NCBI GenBank assembly: GCA_034104265.1
Contig: JAXEEE010000106.1
Location: 1-20,872, forward strand
Source: UBA11524 sp034104265
Lineage (GTDB): Bacteria > Bacillota > Clostridia > Christensenellales > Aristaeellaceae
DNA: 20,872 nucleotides
Direction: 5' to 3'
The stretch's first letter is position 1. The number at the start of each line of letters is the position of its first letter. This document shows positions 7,759-15,938 of the stretch, piece by piece. The notes beneath the pieces were generated by a model that had not been told where the DNA came from, searched no databases, and was given only the letters and a program-made list of their open reading frames with translations. The translations under genes and the position numbers were made by a program.

Positions 7759-7770
7759 GGAGAAGGACAG

Positions 7771-8889
7771 ATGTTGTACCGGGATCCGTGCGTGTATCTG
7801 GTGGAAGAGGCATACCAGATTGTGTTCAACGCGGAGGAAAAGGGCATCGCCTGGGTGGAGATCGGCGGGGAAAGCTGGCGGGACAGCCAGGGCGGGCTGA
7901 TGCGCTCGGAGACCCTGGTGCACCGGGTGACCGTACCCCGGGCCGCGCTGGACGCGGCGGGGGCGTACACGGTGTGCTTCCGGGCGCTGCCGGAGCGCAG
8001 GCCCTACTTCCCGGAGCTGGGGCCGGAGAAGCGCTACGCCTACCGCTTCCGTCCCGCGCCGGAGACGGGCGTGCTGCGCATCCTCCTTATGGCGGACACC
8101 CATTCCATGGTGGAGGAGCCCAACGCCGCTGCCGATGCTGCCGGGGACTTCGACCTGCTGGCGCTGTGCGGGGACATTCCTGCGGAGAGCAAGCAGCTGT
8201 CGGACATCCGGGCCATCTTCGACGTGACCTCGGGCGTGACCCACGGGGAGAAGCCGGTGATCTTCGCCCAGGGGAATCACGACTACCGCGGGCGGCTGGC
8301 CACGGAGTTGGGAGAGTATGTGGGCCGGCGGGATGGCTGCAGCTGGTATACCTTCCGTCTGGGGCCGGTATGGTGCGTTGTGCTGGACTGCGGCGAGGAC
8401 AAGGCTGACACCCACACGGAATACGGTGGGCTGGTGGACTGCCACAGCATGCGGCTGAAGGAAACCACATGGCTGCGGGATGTGGCATCCCGGGCGAAGG
8501 AAACGTACCTGGCTCCGGGGATCACCACGCGCCTGGCCCTCTGTCATGTACCCTTCATGACGGAGGACGTGTGCATCAAGGTATATCCCGACCCAGAGCA
8601 GAACCGGGCCACCTTCGACATTGAGCGGGACATCTACCGGGAGTGGACGGAAATCCTCACCGGCATGGGCGTGGACGCGATGCTCTGCGGCCACACCCAT
8701 GTGCTGAGCCTGACCCGCCCTGGGGATCCCGATGCCCGTTACGGCATGGGCTTTCCTGTGCTGGTGGGCGCGGAGCAGAACGGCCCGGGACTGTACCGCT
8801 GTGCGCTGCTGACCCTGCAGGATGGGCACATGACCGCGCAGATTGCCTCCAGCGACGGCAGTCTGACGGATTGGGCGGCGGTATTCTGA
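7771..8889 (+). CDS. calcineurin-like metallophosphoesterase
   Basis: A 372-residue protein with a beta-sandwich-like N-terminal part (about 1-95) and a dinuclear-metal phosphoesterase domain (about 100-350). The metal-binding blocks appear in order: Asp109-x-His111 (MADTH), Gly-Asp134-135 (LCGDIP), GNHD 168-171, His259 (LCHVPF) and GHTH 307-310. This is the purple acid phosphatase/calcineurin signature. There is no signal peptide, so it is probably cytosolic; the phosphorylated substrate cannot be predicted. AGGAG eight bases upstream favours ATG at 7771 over an in-frame GTG at 7753, which would overlap the ribosome site. It follows the nadR-like terminator, so it may depend on read-through or on a promoter that is not visible. 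It converges with the GH31 gene at a shared terminator. Confidence 0.88.
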   Translation: MLYRDPCVYLVEEAYQIVFNAEEKGIAWVEIGGESWRDSQGGLMRSETLVHRVTVPRAALDAAGAYTVCFRALPERRPYFPELGPEKRYAYRFRPAPETGVLRILLMADTHSMVEEPNAAADAAGDFDLLALCGDIPAESKQLSDIRAIFDVTSGVTHGEKPVIFAQGNHDYRGRLATELGEYVGRRDGCSWYTFRLGPVWCVVLDCGEDKADTHTEYGGLVDCHSMRLKETTWLRDVASRAKETYLAPGITTRLALCHVPFMTEDVCIKVYPDPEQNRATFDIERDIYREWTEILTGMGVDAMLCGHTHVLSLTRPGDPDARYGMGFPVLVGAEQNGPGLYRCALLTLQDGHMTAQIASSDGSLTDWAAVF

Positions 8890-8905
8890 GAAACCATCGG
8901 ACAGC

Positions 8906-8938
8906 AAAAGGCTCTCCCGGCAGGGGAGAGCCTTTTTG
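8906..8938. terminator. bidirectional rho-independent terminator
   Basis: AAAAGGCTCTCC pairs with GGAGAGCCTTTTT around a short loop, with A-runs on the left and T-runs on the right. It can therefore end both the plus-strand phosphoesterase transcript and the minus-strand sugar operon, whose last gene stops at 8955. Confidence 0.9.
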
Positions 8939-8954
8939 CTGCGGGAGGACGGCC

Positions 8955-11006
8955 TTATGGCAGATCAGCGAAGTACCGGAGCACATCGCTGCCGGATCTG
9001 GCGAAGCAGCCTGTCCTGTCCAGGGGAATGCCGACGCTGCAAGCCGTACCGCCCGTGTAGACCGCGCCGGTAAACACATCCGTCCAGTCATGCCCTGCGG
9101 GGAAGTAGACGCTGCGTTCCCTGGCGCCCTGGGTGTATACGGGCGCAATCAGCAGGTCATGGCCGAACAGGAATTCATCCTCCGTCAGCCAGCACTGCCG
9201 ATCTTCCGGGCAATCGTAGAACAGGGGCTTCATCACAGGTGTGCCGCGGGTGTGCGCCTCATGCATGGCAAGGGCGATGTAATCCTTCAGGCCTTCGCGC
9301 AGCAGGATGAACCTGGTCAGGATGGCCTCGGCTTCCGGGCCGTAGCTCCAGATTTCGTTGTCCGCGCCGCTGGGACACATGCCGCCGCCGTCCGCGCCCA
9401 GGGGCGGACGATGGGGCTCCCGGTCGCCGTGCAGGCGCATCACAGGGCAGAAGGCACCGAACTGGAACCAGCGGATCAGCAGCTCCCGGAAGGCGGGATC
9501 CTCCGGGTTGCCCCCGTGAAAGCCGCCGATGTCCGCCGTCCACCAGGGGATGCCGGCAATACCCATGCTCAGGCCCGCGGAAATCTGATTCCGCAGCTGG
9601 GTGAAGGTGGACGGGACGTCGCCGGACCAGGCGAGCGCGCCGTAGCGCTGGCTGCCCGCCCAGGCGCAGCGAATCAGATTCACCGGGTTCTCTACGCCCG
9701 CAGCCCTCATGCCGTCGTAGAAGGTTCTTGCGTACTGCACGGGATACCAGCACGCCGTTTCCTTCGCGGGGCCCACATGGTAGCGGTACAGGTCGAAATC
9801 AGCGGCGGTGTATTCAGGCTCGGCCTCATCCAGCCAGAAAATGCCGATGCCCTTGTCGAAGTAATTGGCCTTGCAGCGGCTCCACCAGTAAGCGCGCGTT
9901 TCCGGGTTGGTGGGATCCATGAAGTTCTCCGAGCCGAAGCAGTCCATGGTAAAGGGAACGCCCTTCTCCACCCGTACCAGCAGGTCGTGATCCTTCATGT
10001 AGCGGAAGTCCCGGGCTTTCTGATCCACCGTTGGCCAGACAGAGACCATCAGCCGGATCCCCATGGCCTTCAGTTCCTGCACCAGCTTCTCAGGCTCAGG
10101 CCAGTAGCGCTCGTCAAAGCGCCACTCACCCTGCTGCGGCCAGTGGAAATAGTCAACGACAATCACCTTCAGCGGCAGGCCGCGCCGCTTGTATTCCCGC
10201 GCCACCTGCAGCAGCTCCTCCTGCGTCTGGTAGCGCAGCTTGCACTGCCAGAACCCGAGACCGAAATCCGGCATTTCTGGCGGGGTGCCGGTAGCCAGCA
10301 TGTACTGGTCGTGAATCTCGGCAGGGGTGTCCCCGGCGCAGATCCAGTAGTCGATCTGACGGGTCTGCTCCAGCTCCCAGTCGGTCATGCCGGTGCCGAA
10401 GGAAACCCTGCCCACCCCCGGGTTGTTGAACAGGAAGCCATAGCCCTTGCTGGAGATGACAAAGGGCACCGGCGCCTGGGTGTTGAAGGGCTTGAGTTCC
10501 ATCACGGCGCCCTTGCGGTTGAGCTGATGCTGCTGATACTGGCCCATGCCGAAGAGCATTTCATCGTCATCCGCCTCAAAGCGCAGATGGATGCGGTACG
10601 CTGCGCCCTCGGCCTTGTATTCGCGGGCATGGCTGCGCACCATCACAACCTGGTCGAGGCTTTCGGGGGAGGAAAAGTCCACGCCCCGCTCCCAGGTGCG
10701 GTAGTATTCCCGAAGAAACGTTTCGCCGCGGCTGTTCCGGAAAACCATCTTGCCGAATGCGTCCATGTGTACGCAGAGGCTGCCGACCTTCATGACGGCC
10801 TGTTCTTCGCTCAGCTGCGTCACGGACGCAATGCCCTCCGGGGGATCCAGCAGCGCCCAGTCCTTGTTGGAAAAGGGCGAGCCGTCAACGCCGGCGCCGT
10901 ATTCGGAGGCACGGACGCGGACGGCGCTGGGCCCCCAGGCCTCAATCAGGACGGTTTCCTTGCCACGCTTGAACAGGAAGCCTCTGTCTGTCCGGGTGAA
11001 AAACAT
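8955..11006 (-). CDS. GH31 alpha-xylosidase/alpha-glucosidase
   Basis: A 683-residue family 31 glycosidase. An N-terminal beta-domain (about 1-240) precedes the catalytic barrel. The nucleophile is Asp393 in WLDEAEPE and the acid/base is Asp463 in WSGDVPSTF; FQFGAFCPVMRLHGDREPH is another family signature. The DYFHWPQQGEWRFDERYWPEP segment is typical of the alpha-xylosidase-like branch, so release of xylose from xyloglucan or related oligosaccharides is the first guess. Alpha-glucosidase activity is the alternative. It has no signal peptide and should act in the cytosol on sugars brought in by the adjacent transporter. It is the last gene of the operon, and its start lies inside the GH51 gene (61-base overlap), preceded by GAGAGGAG about nine bases upstream. 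Confidence 0.9.
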   Translation of the reverse strand: MFFTRTDRGFLFKRGKETVLIEAWGPSAVRVRASEYGAGVDGSPFSNKDWALLDPPEGIASVTQLSEEQAVMKVGSLCVHMDAFGKMVFRNSRGETFLREYYRTWERGVDFSSPESLDQVVMVRSHAREYKAEGAAYRIHLRFEADDDEMLFGMGQYQQHQLNRKGAVMELKPFNTQAPVPFVISSKGYGFLFNNPGVGRVSFGTGMTDWELEQTRQIDYWICAGDTPAEIHDQYMLATGTPPEMPDFGLGFWQCKLRYQTQEELLQVAREYKRRGLPLKVIVVDYFHWPQQGEWRFDERYWPEPEKLVQELKAMGIRLMVSVWPTVDQKARDFRYMKDHDLLVRVEKGVPFTMDCFGSENFMDPTNPETRAYWWSRCKANYFDKGIGIFWLDEAEPEYTAADFDLYRYHVGPAKETACWYPVQYARTFYDGMRAAGVENPVNLIRCAWAGSQRYGALAWSGDVPSTFTQLRNQISAGLSMGIAGIPWWTADIGGFHGGNPEDPAFRELLIRWFQFGAFCPVMRLHGDREPHRPPLGADGGGMCPSGADNEIWSYGPEAEAILTRFILLREGLKDYIALAMHEAHTRGTPVMKPLFYDCPEDRQCWLTEDEFLFGHDLLIAPVYTQGARERSVYFPAGHDWTDVFTGAVYTGGTACSVGIPLDRTGCFARSGSDVLRYFADLP

Positions 11007-12508
11007 GATGAACGCTCCTCTCCACGCTGCTTTGCATAGGTGAGAACATGGATCGAATAGGGGCCAAGCACAACGGCTTCCCCGTCCACAGCGACTGCCG
11101 CAGGGGCGGCGCAGTCCGGCGCGTCGGCTGTGTTGGAGGCCTGCAGCTCCGCCTGATACAGCACATGACGGGCCAGGCGGAACGATCCGCCGTAATTCAG
11201 GGCCTCCAGCTGCAGGAGGATGGGCTCCTCCGTCCGGTTGACGGCAAACACAACAAGCTCCTCTGCCTGCTCGCGGTAGATCACCAGATGATCCACGGCG
11301 TCCTGCTCGCCGTACCTGCCTGCGTCATACCGGCTGCCCTGCATGACAGAGCGCATGGCGACGCCCACCCCGAAGGCCGAGGCCAGCTGCAGGGGATAGT
11401 AGGTGACGTCCCGCCAGGCGGGGCCCTCCGGCGTGGTATGGATAAGAGAGCTGACGTTGACCAGCATGGACTGGCATGCGATCCTGACCCTGTCGCAATG
11501 GCGCATGGCGCACAGGAGCATCTGCATCAGCACCAGCGCGGACTCGAAACGGTAGGCCTTGTCGCACAGCGGAACGCCTGTCTGCCAGGGATGCTCCAGC
11601 GCGGGCCAGACCTGGTTCAGAGGATTGACCGTCATGTATTCATCCAGGGCGATCATCATGGGCCGGGGAGAACGGACGGCCGCCCTGGCATAATCACACA
11701 CCGCGATCATCTCCGTCAGCTGCCGCTCCAGCTCGCAGACGCTGGCCATGTACTCGCCTGTGGTCATGGTGCCCTTTTCAATATACTTGTGCGTGGCGAT
11801 CATGTCAAGATGATCGTAGGCGCTGAGCAGAACAGCCCTGTCCCACTCCGGGTAGGTGCGCATGTCGTTGTTGGAGCTGCCGTTGGCAATCAGGCACAGG
11901 GAGGGATCCAGCTGCTTGAGGGCGTGGGCGGTCTGGCGGACAAGGCGGGCGTATTCATCGGGGGTTTTATGGGCAATCTGCCAGTCGCCGTCCAGCTCGT
12001 TGCCCAGGCACCAGGTGCGTATGCCGTAGGGCTCCGGATGGCCATGGGCAATCCGCAGGTCGCTCCAGGCGGTGCCGCCCGGATGGTTGGCGTATTCCAG
12101 CAGGTTCCGCGCCGCATCCACGCCGCGTGTACCCATATTCAGTGTCATGATGGTTTGGGCGCCGACGGATTTGCACCAGCGATCGAATTCCTGCAGGCCG
12201 AAGGTGTTCGGCTCCAGGGAGCGCCAGGCCAGATCCAGCCGGCGGGGTCTGACGGGTCCGACGGTGTCCTCCCAGTTGTAGCCGGAGGAGAAGTTGCCCC
12301 CGGGATAGCGGATGACGCTCAGGTGAAGCTCACGAACCAGCCGGGTCACATCCTGGCGGCAGCCGTACGCGTCGGCGCTGGGATGTCCGGGCTGATAAAT
12401 GCCGTTGTAGACGCAGCTCCCCATATGCTCCACAAAGGAGCCGAACAGCGCGCGCGGCACCGGGGCGATGGGATAGTCTCTGACAGTCAGTATGCGGGCT
12501 TTCTTCAT
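10946..12508 (-). CDS. GH51 alpha-L-arabinofuranosidase
   Basis: A 520-residue family 51 enzyme that removes L-arabinofuranosyl side chains from imported oligosaccharides in the cytosol. The acid/base is Glu171 in CLGNELDGDWQ and the nucleophile is Glu290 in IALDEYMTV, where most relatives have DEWNVW. The N-terminus (FGSFVEHMG, GNFSSGYNWED) and the C-terminal beta-sandwich are typical. The family-like sequence ends around VLTYAK, but the frame runs on for about 25 residues into the GH31 gene, so that tail is probably a by-product of the overlap. It starts 19 bases after the permease stop, within the same operon. Its ribosome site (GAGGA) is rather far from the ATG, which hints at coupling to the upstream gene. 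Confidence 0.93.
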   Translation of the reverse strand: MKKARILTVRDYPIAPVPRALFGSFVEHMGSCVYNGIYQPGHPSADAYGCRQDVTRLVRELHLSVIRYPGGNFSSGYNWEDTVGPVRPRRLDLAWRSLEPNTFGLQEFDRWCKSVGAQTIMTLNMGTRGVDAARNLLEYANHPGGTAWSDLRIAHGHPEPYGIRTWCLGNELDGDWQIAHKTPDEYARLVRQTAHALKQLDPSLCLIANGSSNNDMRTYPEWDRAVLLSAYDHLDMIATHKYIEKGTMTTGEYMASVCELERQLTEMIAVCDYARAAVRSPRPMMIALDEYMTVNPLNQVWPALEHPWQTGVPLCDKAYRFESALVLMQMLLCAMRHCDRVRIACQSMLVNVSSLIHTTPEGPAWRDVTYYPLQLASAFGVGVAMRSVMQGSRYDAGRYGEQDAVDHLVIYREQAEELVVFAVNRTEEPILLQLEALNYGGSFRLARHVLYQAELQASNTADAPDCAAPAAVAVDGEAVVLGPYSIHVLTYAKQRGEERSSCFSPGQTEASCSSVARKPS

Positions 12509-12527
12509 GGCCGATCAACATCCTCGT

Positions 12528-13391
12528 TCAGTCTTTCATGCCGGACATGGCGATGCCGGTGATGAATTGGCGCTGCAGACACAGGTACAAAAGAAGCAGG
12601 GGGGCGATGGATACCACGGTGGCGGCGATCATCGGCCCGTAATAGGAGGATTGATTGTTGCCCACAAACATGGCGATGCCTGCGGGCAGGGTGCGCATTC
12701 CGGCGTCCGTGGTCAGGATCAGCGGATAGGTGAGGTCGTTCCAGTTGGTCATCAGCAGATAGATGCCCAGCGCCACCATGCCGGGCCGGGCCAGGGGCAG
12801 CATGATCCGGAAGTAGATGCCGATCTCGTTTTCCCCGTCGATTCTGGCGGCTTCCTCCAGGTTGCGGGGCAGGCTGCGGAAGAAGGTGCGCATCATAAAG
12901 ATGCCGTAGGCGCAGCTCATGCGCGGCAGCACAAGCCCGGGAAAGGTGTTCAGAATCCCAAGCATGTATTCCTCCACAAACAGCGGAATCATGATGACCT
13001 GGAAGGGAATCATCAGCGTCAGCAGAATCAGCGGGTAGATGATTTTCTTGCCCCGGAAGCTGATCCGCGCAAAGGCATAGCCTGCCATGGCGTCAAAAAA
13101 GACGGACAGCAGCGTCACGCTCCCGGCGAAAAGGATCGTGTTGCGGATGTAGGTCAGCATGGGGATAAAGCTGAAGGCGAAGGTGTAATTGTAGGTGGTA
13201 TACTGCTGTGCAAAGACCCGGGGCGGATAGGACATGATGTCCTTCTCCTGCTTGAAGGAGGACGTCAGAAGCCAGAGAAAGGGAAACAGCACCAGGCAGA
13301 TCATCATCAGCACAAGCAGCTTGCGGACAAGCTCCCCGGCCATGCGCCGGAGCCTGTCGGGATTCATGCGTTCAGTACAGCTTCGATTCAT
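12528..13391 (-). CDS. carbohydrate ABC transporter permease (MalG type)
   Basis: A 287-residue inner-membrane permease with about six hydrophobic segments; the first is at LLVLMMICLVLFPFLWLL. The cytoplasmic EAA loop that docks the ATPase is seen as EEAARIDGENEIGIYFRIMLPLARP-type sequence in the second half. It pairs with the MalF-type permease upstream, whose stop it overlaps by 20 bases. AAAGGA ten bases before the ATG supports the start at 13391; an in-frame ATG at 13367 has no good ribosome site. The associated hydrolases suggest it imports arabinose- and xylose-decorated oligosaccharides. The ATPase is missing from the locus and is probably a shared MsmK-type subunit encoded elsewhere. 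Confidence 0.94.
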   Translation of the reverse strand: MNRSCTERMNPDRLRRMAGELVRKLLVLMMICLVLFPFLWLLTSSFKQEKDIMSYPPRVFAQQYTTYNYTFAFSFIPMLTYIRNTILFAGSVTLLSVFFDAMAGYAFARISFRGKKIIYPLILLTLMIPFQVIMIPLFVEEYMLGILNTFPGLVLPRMSCAYGIFMMRTFFRSLPRNLEEAARIDGENEIGIYFRIMLPLARPGMVALGIYLLMTNWNDLTYPLILTTDAGMRTLPAGIAMFVGNNQSSYYGPMIAATVVSIAPLLLLYLCLQRQFITGIAMSGMKD

Positions 13392-14283
13392 AGCGATCCA
13401 GTCCTTTGTTCAGCGTCAGGGATACAGCGGCGATCACCAGAAACAGAATCACTGCGACGGCGGAGGAGAAGCCCAGCTCGTATTTGGCAGAGAATGCCCG
13501 GGTGTAGATGTACATGACCACCGTTTCCGTGGCGTTCAGCGGGCCGCCCTTGGTGGTGACATAGGCCTGGTCAAACATCTGCAGGGCATTGATCATGGCG
13601 GTGATGGTGCAAAAGCCGATGGTGGGCGCCAGCATGGGCAGGATGATGGCGGTGAACTGCCGGGCAGGGGAGGCTCCGTCCATTTCGGAGGCCTCGTAAT
13701 ACTGCGTGTCAATGCCGGTCATGCCTGCCAGGAGAATGATCATGCTGTGGCCGAAGTTCTTCCATGCGGTAATGAAGGCCAGCAGCGGCATGGCGGTGCG
13801 CACATCCTTCAGAAAGCCGGAGGAAGGGAGATTCAGGCGGGAAAGCAGGTAGGGAATATAGCCGATGGTCGGGTCAAGGATCATGGACCAGATGATGCTG
13901 ATGGAGGTCAGCGAGCAGACAACGGGGATGAACAGCGTCGAGCGGCTGATGCGGTTGAACAGGGTGTTTTTGAACAGCAGCGAGGCGAAGAAAAGCGCTA
14001 TCAGCACCTGCAGCGGCACCTCCATCGCCATGAAGGACAGTGTGTTGAGAAAGCTGTTGCCGATGCGCGCCGTGGTGAAAACCCTCCGGTAGTTGGCCAG
14101 CCCAACAAAATCATGCCTGGTGAAAAACAGATTCATGTTGGTCATGCTGATGCCTGCCGCCGCGGCCAGCGGAAGCAGAACAAACAGGGTCAGCGCCAGG
14201 AGCGAGGGCAGAATGAATACATACGCGGCATAGGACGGCTTTGTCCAGAAGTCGGACAGGCGTAATTTTCTTGCGGGCATCAT
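13372..14283 (-). CDS. carbohydrate ABC transporter permease (MalF/UgpA type)
   Basis: A 303-residue membrane protein of the sugar-importer CUT1 class. The first transmembrane segment is AAYVFILPSLLALTLFVLL-like, near residue 20, and the EAA loop is YYEASEMDGASPARQF in the last third. GGAG lies 5 bases before the ATG at 14283 and 8 bases before the next codon, which is also ATG (14280), so either may be used. The frame is open upstream to 14331, but that stretch crosses the terminator hairpin and is not coding. It forms the transport channel with the MalG-type permease directly downstream. Confidence 0.93.
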   Translation of the reverse strand: MMPARKLRLSDFWTKPSYAAYVFILPSLLALTLFVLLPLAAAAGISMTNMNLFFTRHDFVGLANYRRVFTTARIGNSFLNTLSFMAMEVPLQVLIALFFASLLFKNTLFNRISRSTLFIPVVCSLTSISIIWSMILDPTIGYIPYLLSRLNLPSSGFLKDVRTAMPLLAFITAWKNFGHSMIILLAGMTGIDTQYYEASEMDGASPARQFTAIILPMLAPTIGFCTITAMINALQMFDQAYVTTKGGPLNATETVVMYIYTRAFSAKYELGFSSAVAVILFLVIAAVSLTLNKGLDRYESKLY

Positions 14284-14312
14284 ATCATCTCCGATCAGCG
14301 ATGGATCAGCCG

Positions 14313-14352
14313 AAAAGGAGGGCGGGGACAACCTTGGAGGCCCCCGCCCCCA
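14313..14352 (-). terminator. intra-operon terminator between binding protein and permease genes
   Basis: On the minus strand GGGGGCGGGG pairs with CCCCGCCCTC (one G-U pair) around a loop of about 14 bases, followed by CTTTT. It lies in the 166-base gap between the binding-protein stop and the first permease. Partial termination here would keep the binding protein more abundant than the membrane subunits, a common arrangement in sugar ABC operons. Confidence 0.7.
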
Positions 14353-14449
14353 TCCTGAGGGATATGCGTCTGCGCCTGGAGCGCGTCATGCGCACACGTC
14401 ATGTTTGTCCGGGCTGCGCGCTTGCAGGCTTCTCAGGTGCAGCTTCGCC

Positions 14450-15691
14450 TTACTCCTGCAGGAAGCCGGTGATCAGGGCGTCCGCTTCGGCCAGCGCCTC
14501 AGCGGGATCGGCGCCGTTCATGACCTTCTCGATGCAGGGCAGCAGCGCGTCGTCGAAGATTTCCGACTGGGCGGCAATGCCCACAAGCACGGGCTCGTTG
14601 TATTCCACAGCCTGCGCCATGACGGACACGGTGGTGTTGGCCTTGACTTCCTCGTCGTTAATGACGCTGTAGAGGAAGGGCGGGTTGCCGTTGGCCATGG
14701 TCCATTCCTTGCAGATGGCCGTGGTATCCCAATAGGCGATGAAGTCGTAGATGGCGTCCATACGGGCGTCGTCGGTGGAGACGGGAACGGCGAACATGTT
14801 GCCGCCCATATCGCCCCTGTGACCAGCGGAGCCCTCGGGGAAGATGGTGACGCCCCAGTTGATCTCATTGGCATTCAGGCTGCCGACCATCCAGTTGCCG
14901 TTGACGAGCATGGCCAGGGTACCGGTGCACATCAGGTTTTCCAGCTCAGACTGGGTGTAGCCCACGGGGGAGGACTTGGTCTCCCACGTCAGACGGCTGA
15001 TATCGCGGAGCACAGCCAGGTTGCTATCCGACTGGAACACGGAGGCCGTCGCATCCTCGTTGATGTAATCGCCGCCGTTACTCATGAACATGTAGTGGTA
15101 GCTCTGCTCATAGTCGACCGGGAGGCCGAAGCCGTAGATGTTCTTCTCCGCGTCGGTCAGCTGCTGGGCCAGGGCGATCAGCTCGTCGTAGGTCTGGGGC
15201 GGAGCTTCGGGATCCAGCCCTGCAGCGGCGAAGATGTCCTTGTTCCAGTACAGGTAGTTGCAGTAGATCTGCATGGGAATGCCGTAGGTCTGGCCGTCAA
15301 GCACGAACAGGTTCAGCACCCGCTCGGCGAAGTTGCTCCTGTCGACGCCTTCCACGTCCCAGAAGCCCTCCAGGGTTTTCAGCATGCCGTTCTGGGCATA
15401 GGGCGCGTAGTTGTCCGAGCCCAGCAGCACAAAGTCCGGGGCTGTTCCGGTGGCGATGCAGCCAGGCAGCTTTTCATGCAGGGTTGCCCAGGGCATGATG
15501 TCCATGGTGATGTGGATGCCCTTGCCGTTTTCGGCGTTGAACCGCTGGACAATCTCCGCCAGGAGCGCGCCGTCAGCCCCTGTAAAGCCGTTCCAGAAGG
15601 TCAGCTCGATGGTTTCATCCGCGAGAGAGACGCCGGGCATGCAGCCGAGCATGAGCATGACAGACAGAATGAGCGCCAGAAACCTCTTCAC
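14450..15691 (-). CDS. ABC transporter sugar-binding protein (extracellular)
   Basis: A 413-residue family 1 solute-binding protein. It starts with a signal peptide (VKRFLALILSVMLMLG) followed by Cys17, which could be a lipidation site (MLGC is a weak lipobox); cleavage after GVSLA is the alternative. The mature part shows TFWNGFTGADG at the N-terminus, PDFVLLGSDNYAPYA and NGNWMVGSL, as in maltose- and glycerol-phosphate-type binding proteins. It should sit on the outer face of the membrane and hand oligosaccharides to the two permeases. The GTG start at 15691 is chosen because of AAAGGAAG just upstream and because the signal peptide begins there; the longer frame to 15790 runs through the promoter. 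It is the first gene of the transport operon. Confidence 0.93.
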   Translation of the reverse strand: MKRFLALILSVMLMLGCMPGVSLADETIELTFWNGFTGADGALLAEIVQRFNAENGKGIHITMDIMPWATLHEKLPGCIATGTAPDFVLLGSDNYAPYAQNGMLKTLEGFWDVEGVDRSNFAERVLNLFVLDGQTYGIPMQIYCNYLYWNKDIFAAAGLDPEAPPQTYDELIALAQQLTDAEKNIYGFGLPVDYEQSYHYMFMSNGGDYINEDATASVFQSDSNLAVLRDISRLTWETKSSPVGYTQSELENLMCTGTLAMLVNGNWMVGSLNANEINWGVTIFPEGSAGHRGDMGGNMFAVPVSTDDARMDAIYDFIAYWDTTAICKEWTMANGNPPFLYSVINDEEVKANTTVSVMAQAVEYNEPVLVGIAAQSEIFDDALLPCIEKVMNGADPAEALAEADALITGFLQE

Positions 15692-15788
15692 GTAAATCTT
15701 CCTTTCTGTATTCAGATTGAAACGCAATCGCTTGCCGCCCTCCGCCGGGCCCTGCAGACGCGGCAGACGATCTTTGCTCCCTGCCATC

Positions 15789-15817
15789 ATTATACACAGC
15801 AGAAAGATTTATGTCAA
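15789..15817 (-). promoter_or_regulatory. sigma-A promoter of the sugar transport/hydrolase operon
   Basis: A perfect TTGACA (15812-15817) and a perfect TATAAT (15789-15794) with a 17-base spacer on the minus strand. The leader to the binding-protein gene is about 90 bases and includes a small inverted repeat GATTG-AAACG-CAATC. Such a strong promoter implies control by a repressor or a strict inducer. Confidence 0.95.
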
Positions 15818-15825
15818 TAAAAAGT

Positions 15826-15837
15826 TGAAATATTTCA
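15826..15837. promoter_or_regulatory. palindromic operator candidate upstream of the operon promoter
   Basis: TGAAATATTTCA is a perfect 12-bp palindrome lying eight bases upstream of the -35. Two CTTTTTAT copies flank it in direct orientation on the minus strand. It sits between the operon promoter and the gene for the ArsR-type regulator, so that regulator is the likely binder. This is inferred from position and symmetry. Confidence 0.5.
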
Positions 15838-15886
15838 TAAAAAGCTGAATGTTTTAACTATTTGGAATATCAACCAGAAACGACAT

Positions 15887-15926
15887 AAAAAAGCAGACCG
15901 GAACACCGCACTGGTGTCCCGGCCTG
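15887..15926 (-). terminator. rho-independent terminator of the regulator gene
   Basis: On the minus strand CAGGCCGGGACACC (15913-15926) pairs with GGTGTTCCGGTCTG (15894-15907), with two G-U pairs and the loop AGTGC. A T-run follows (15887-15892). It separates the regulator from the transport operon. Confidence 0.92.
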
Positions 15927-15938
15927 TCAGCAGGCGTC

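Noticed and set aside
15700..15730. Catabolite-repression (cre) site in the binding-protein leader
   Set aside because: GAAACGCAATC has some resemblance, but the spacing of the conserved CG and the outer TG/CA does not fit the cre consensus.
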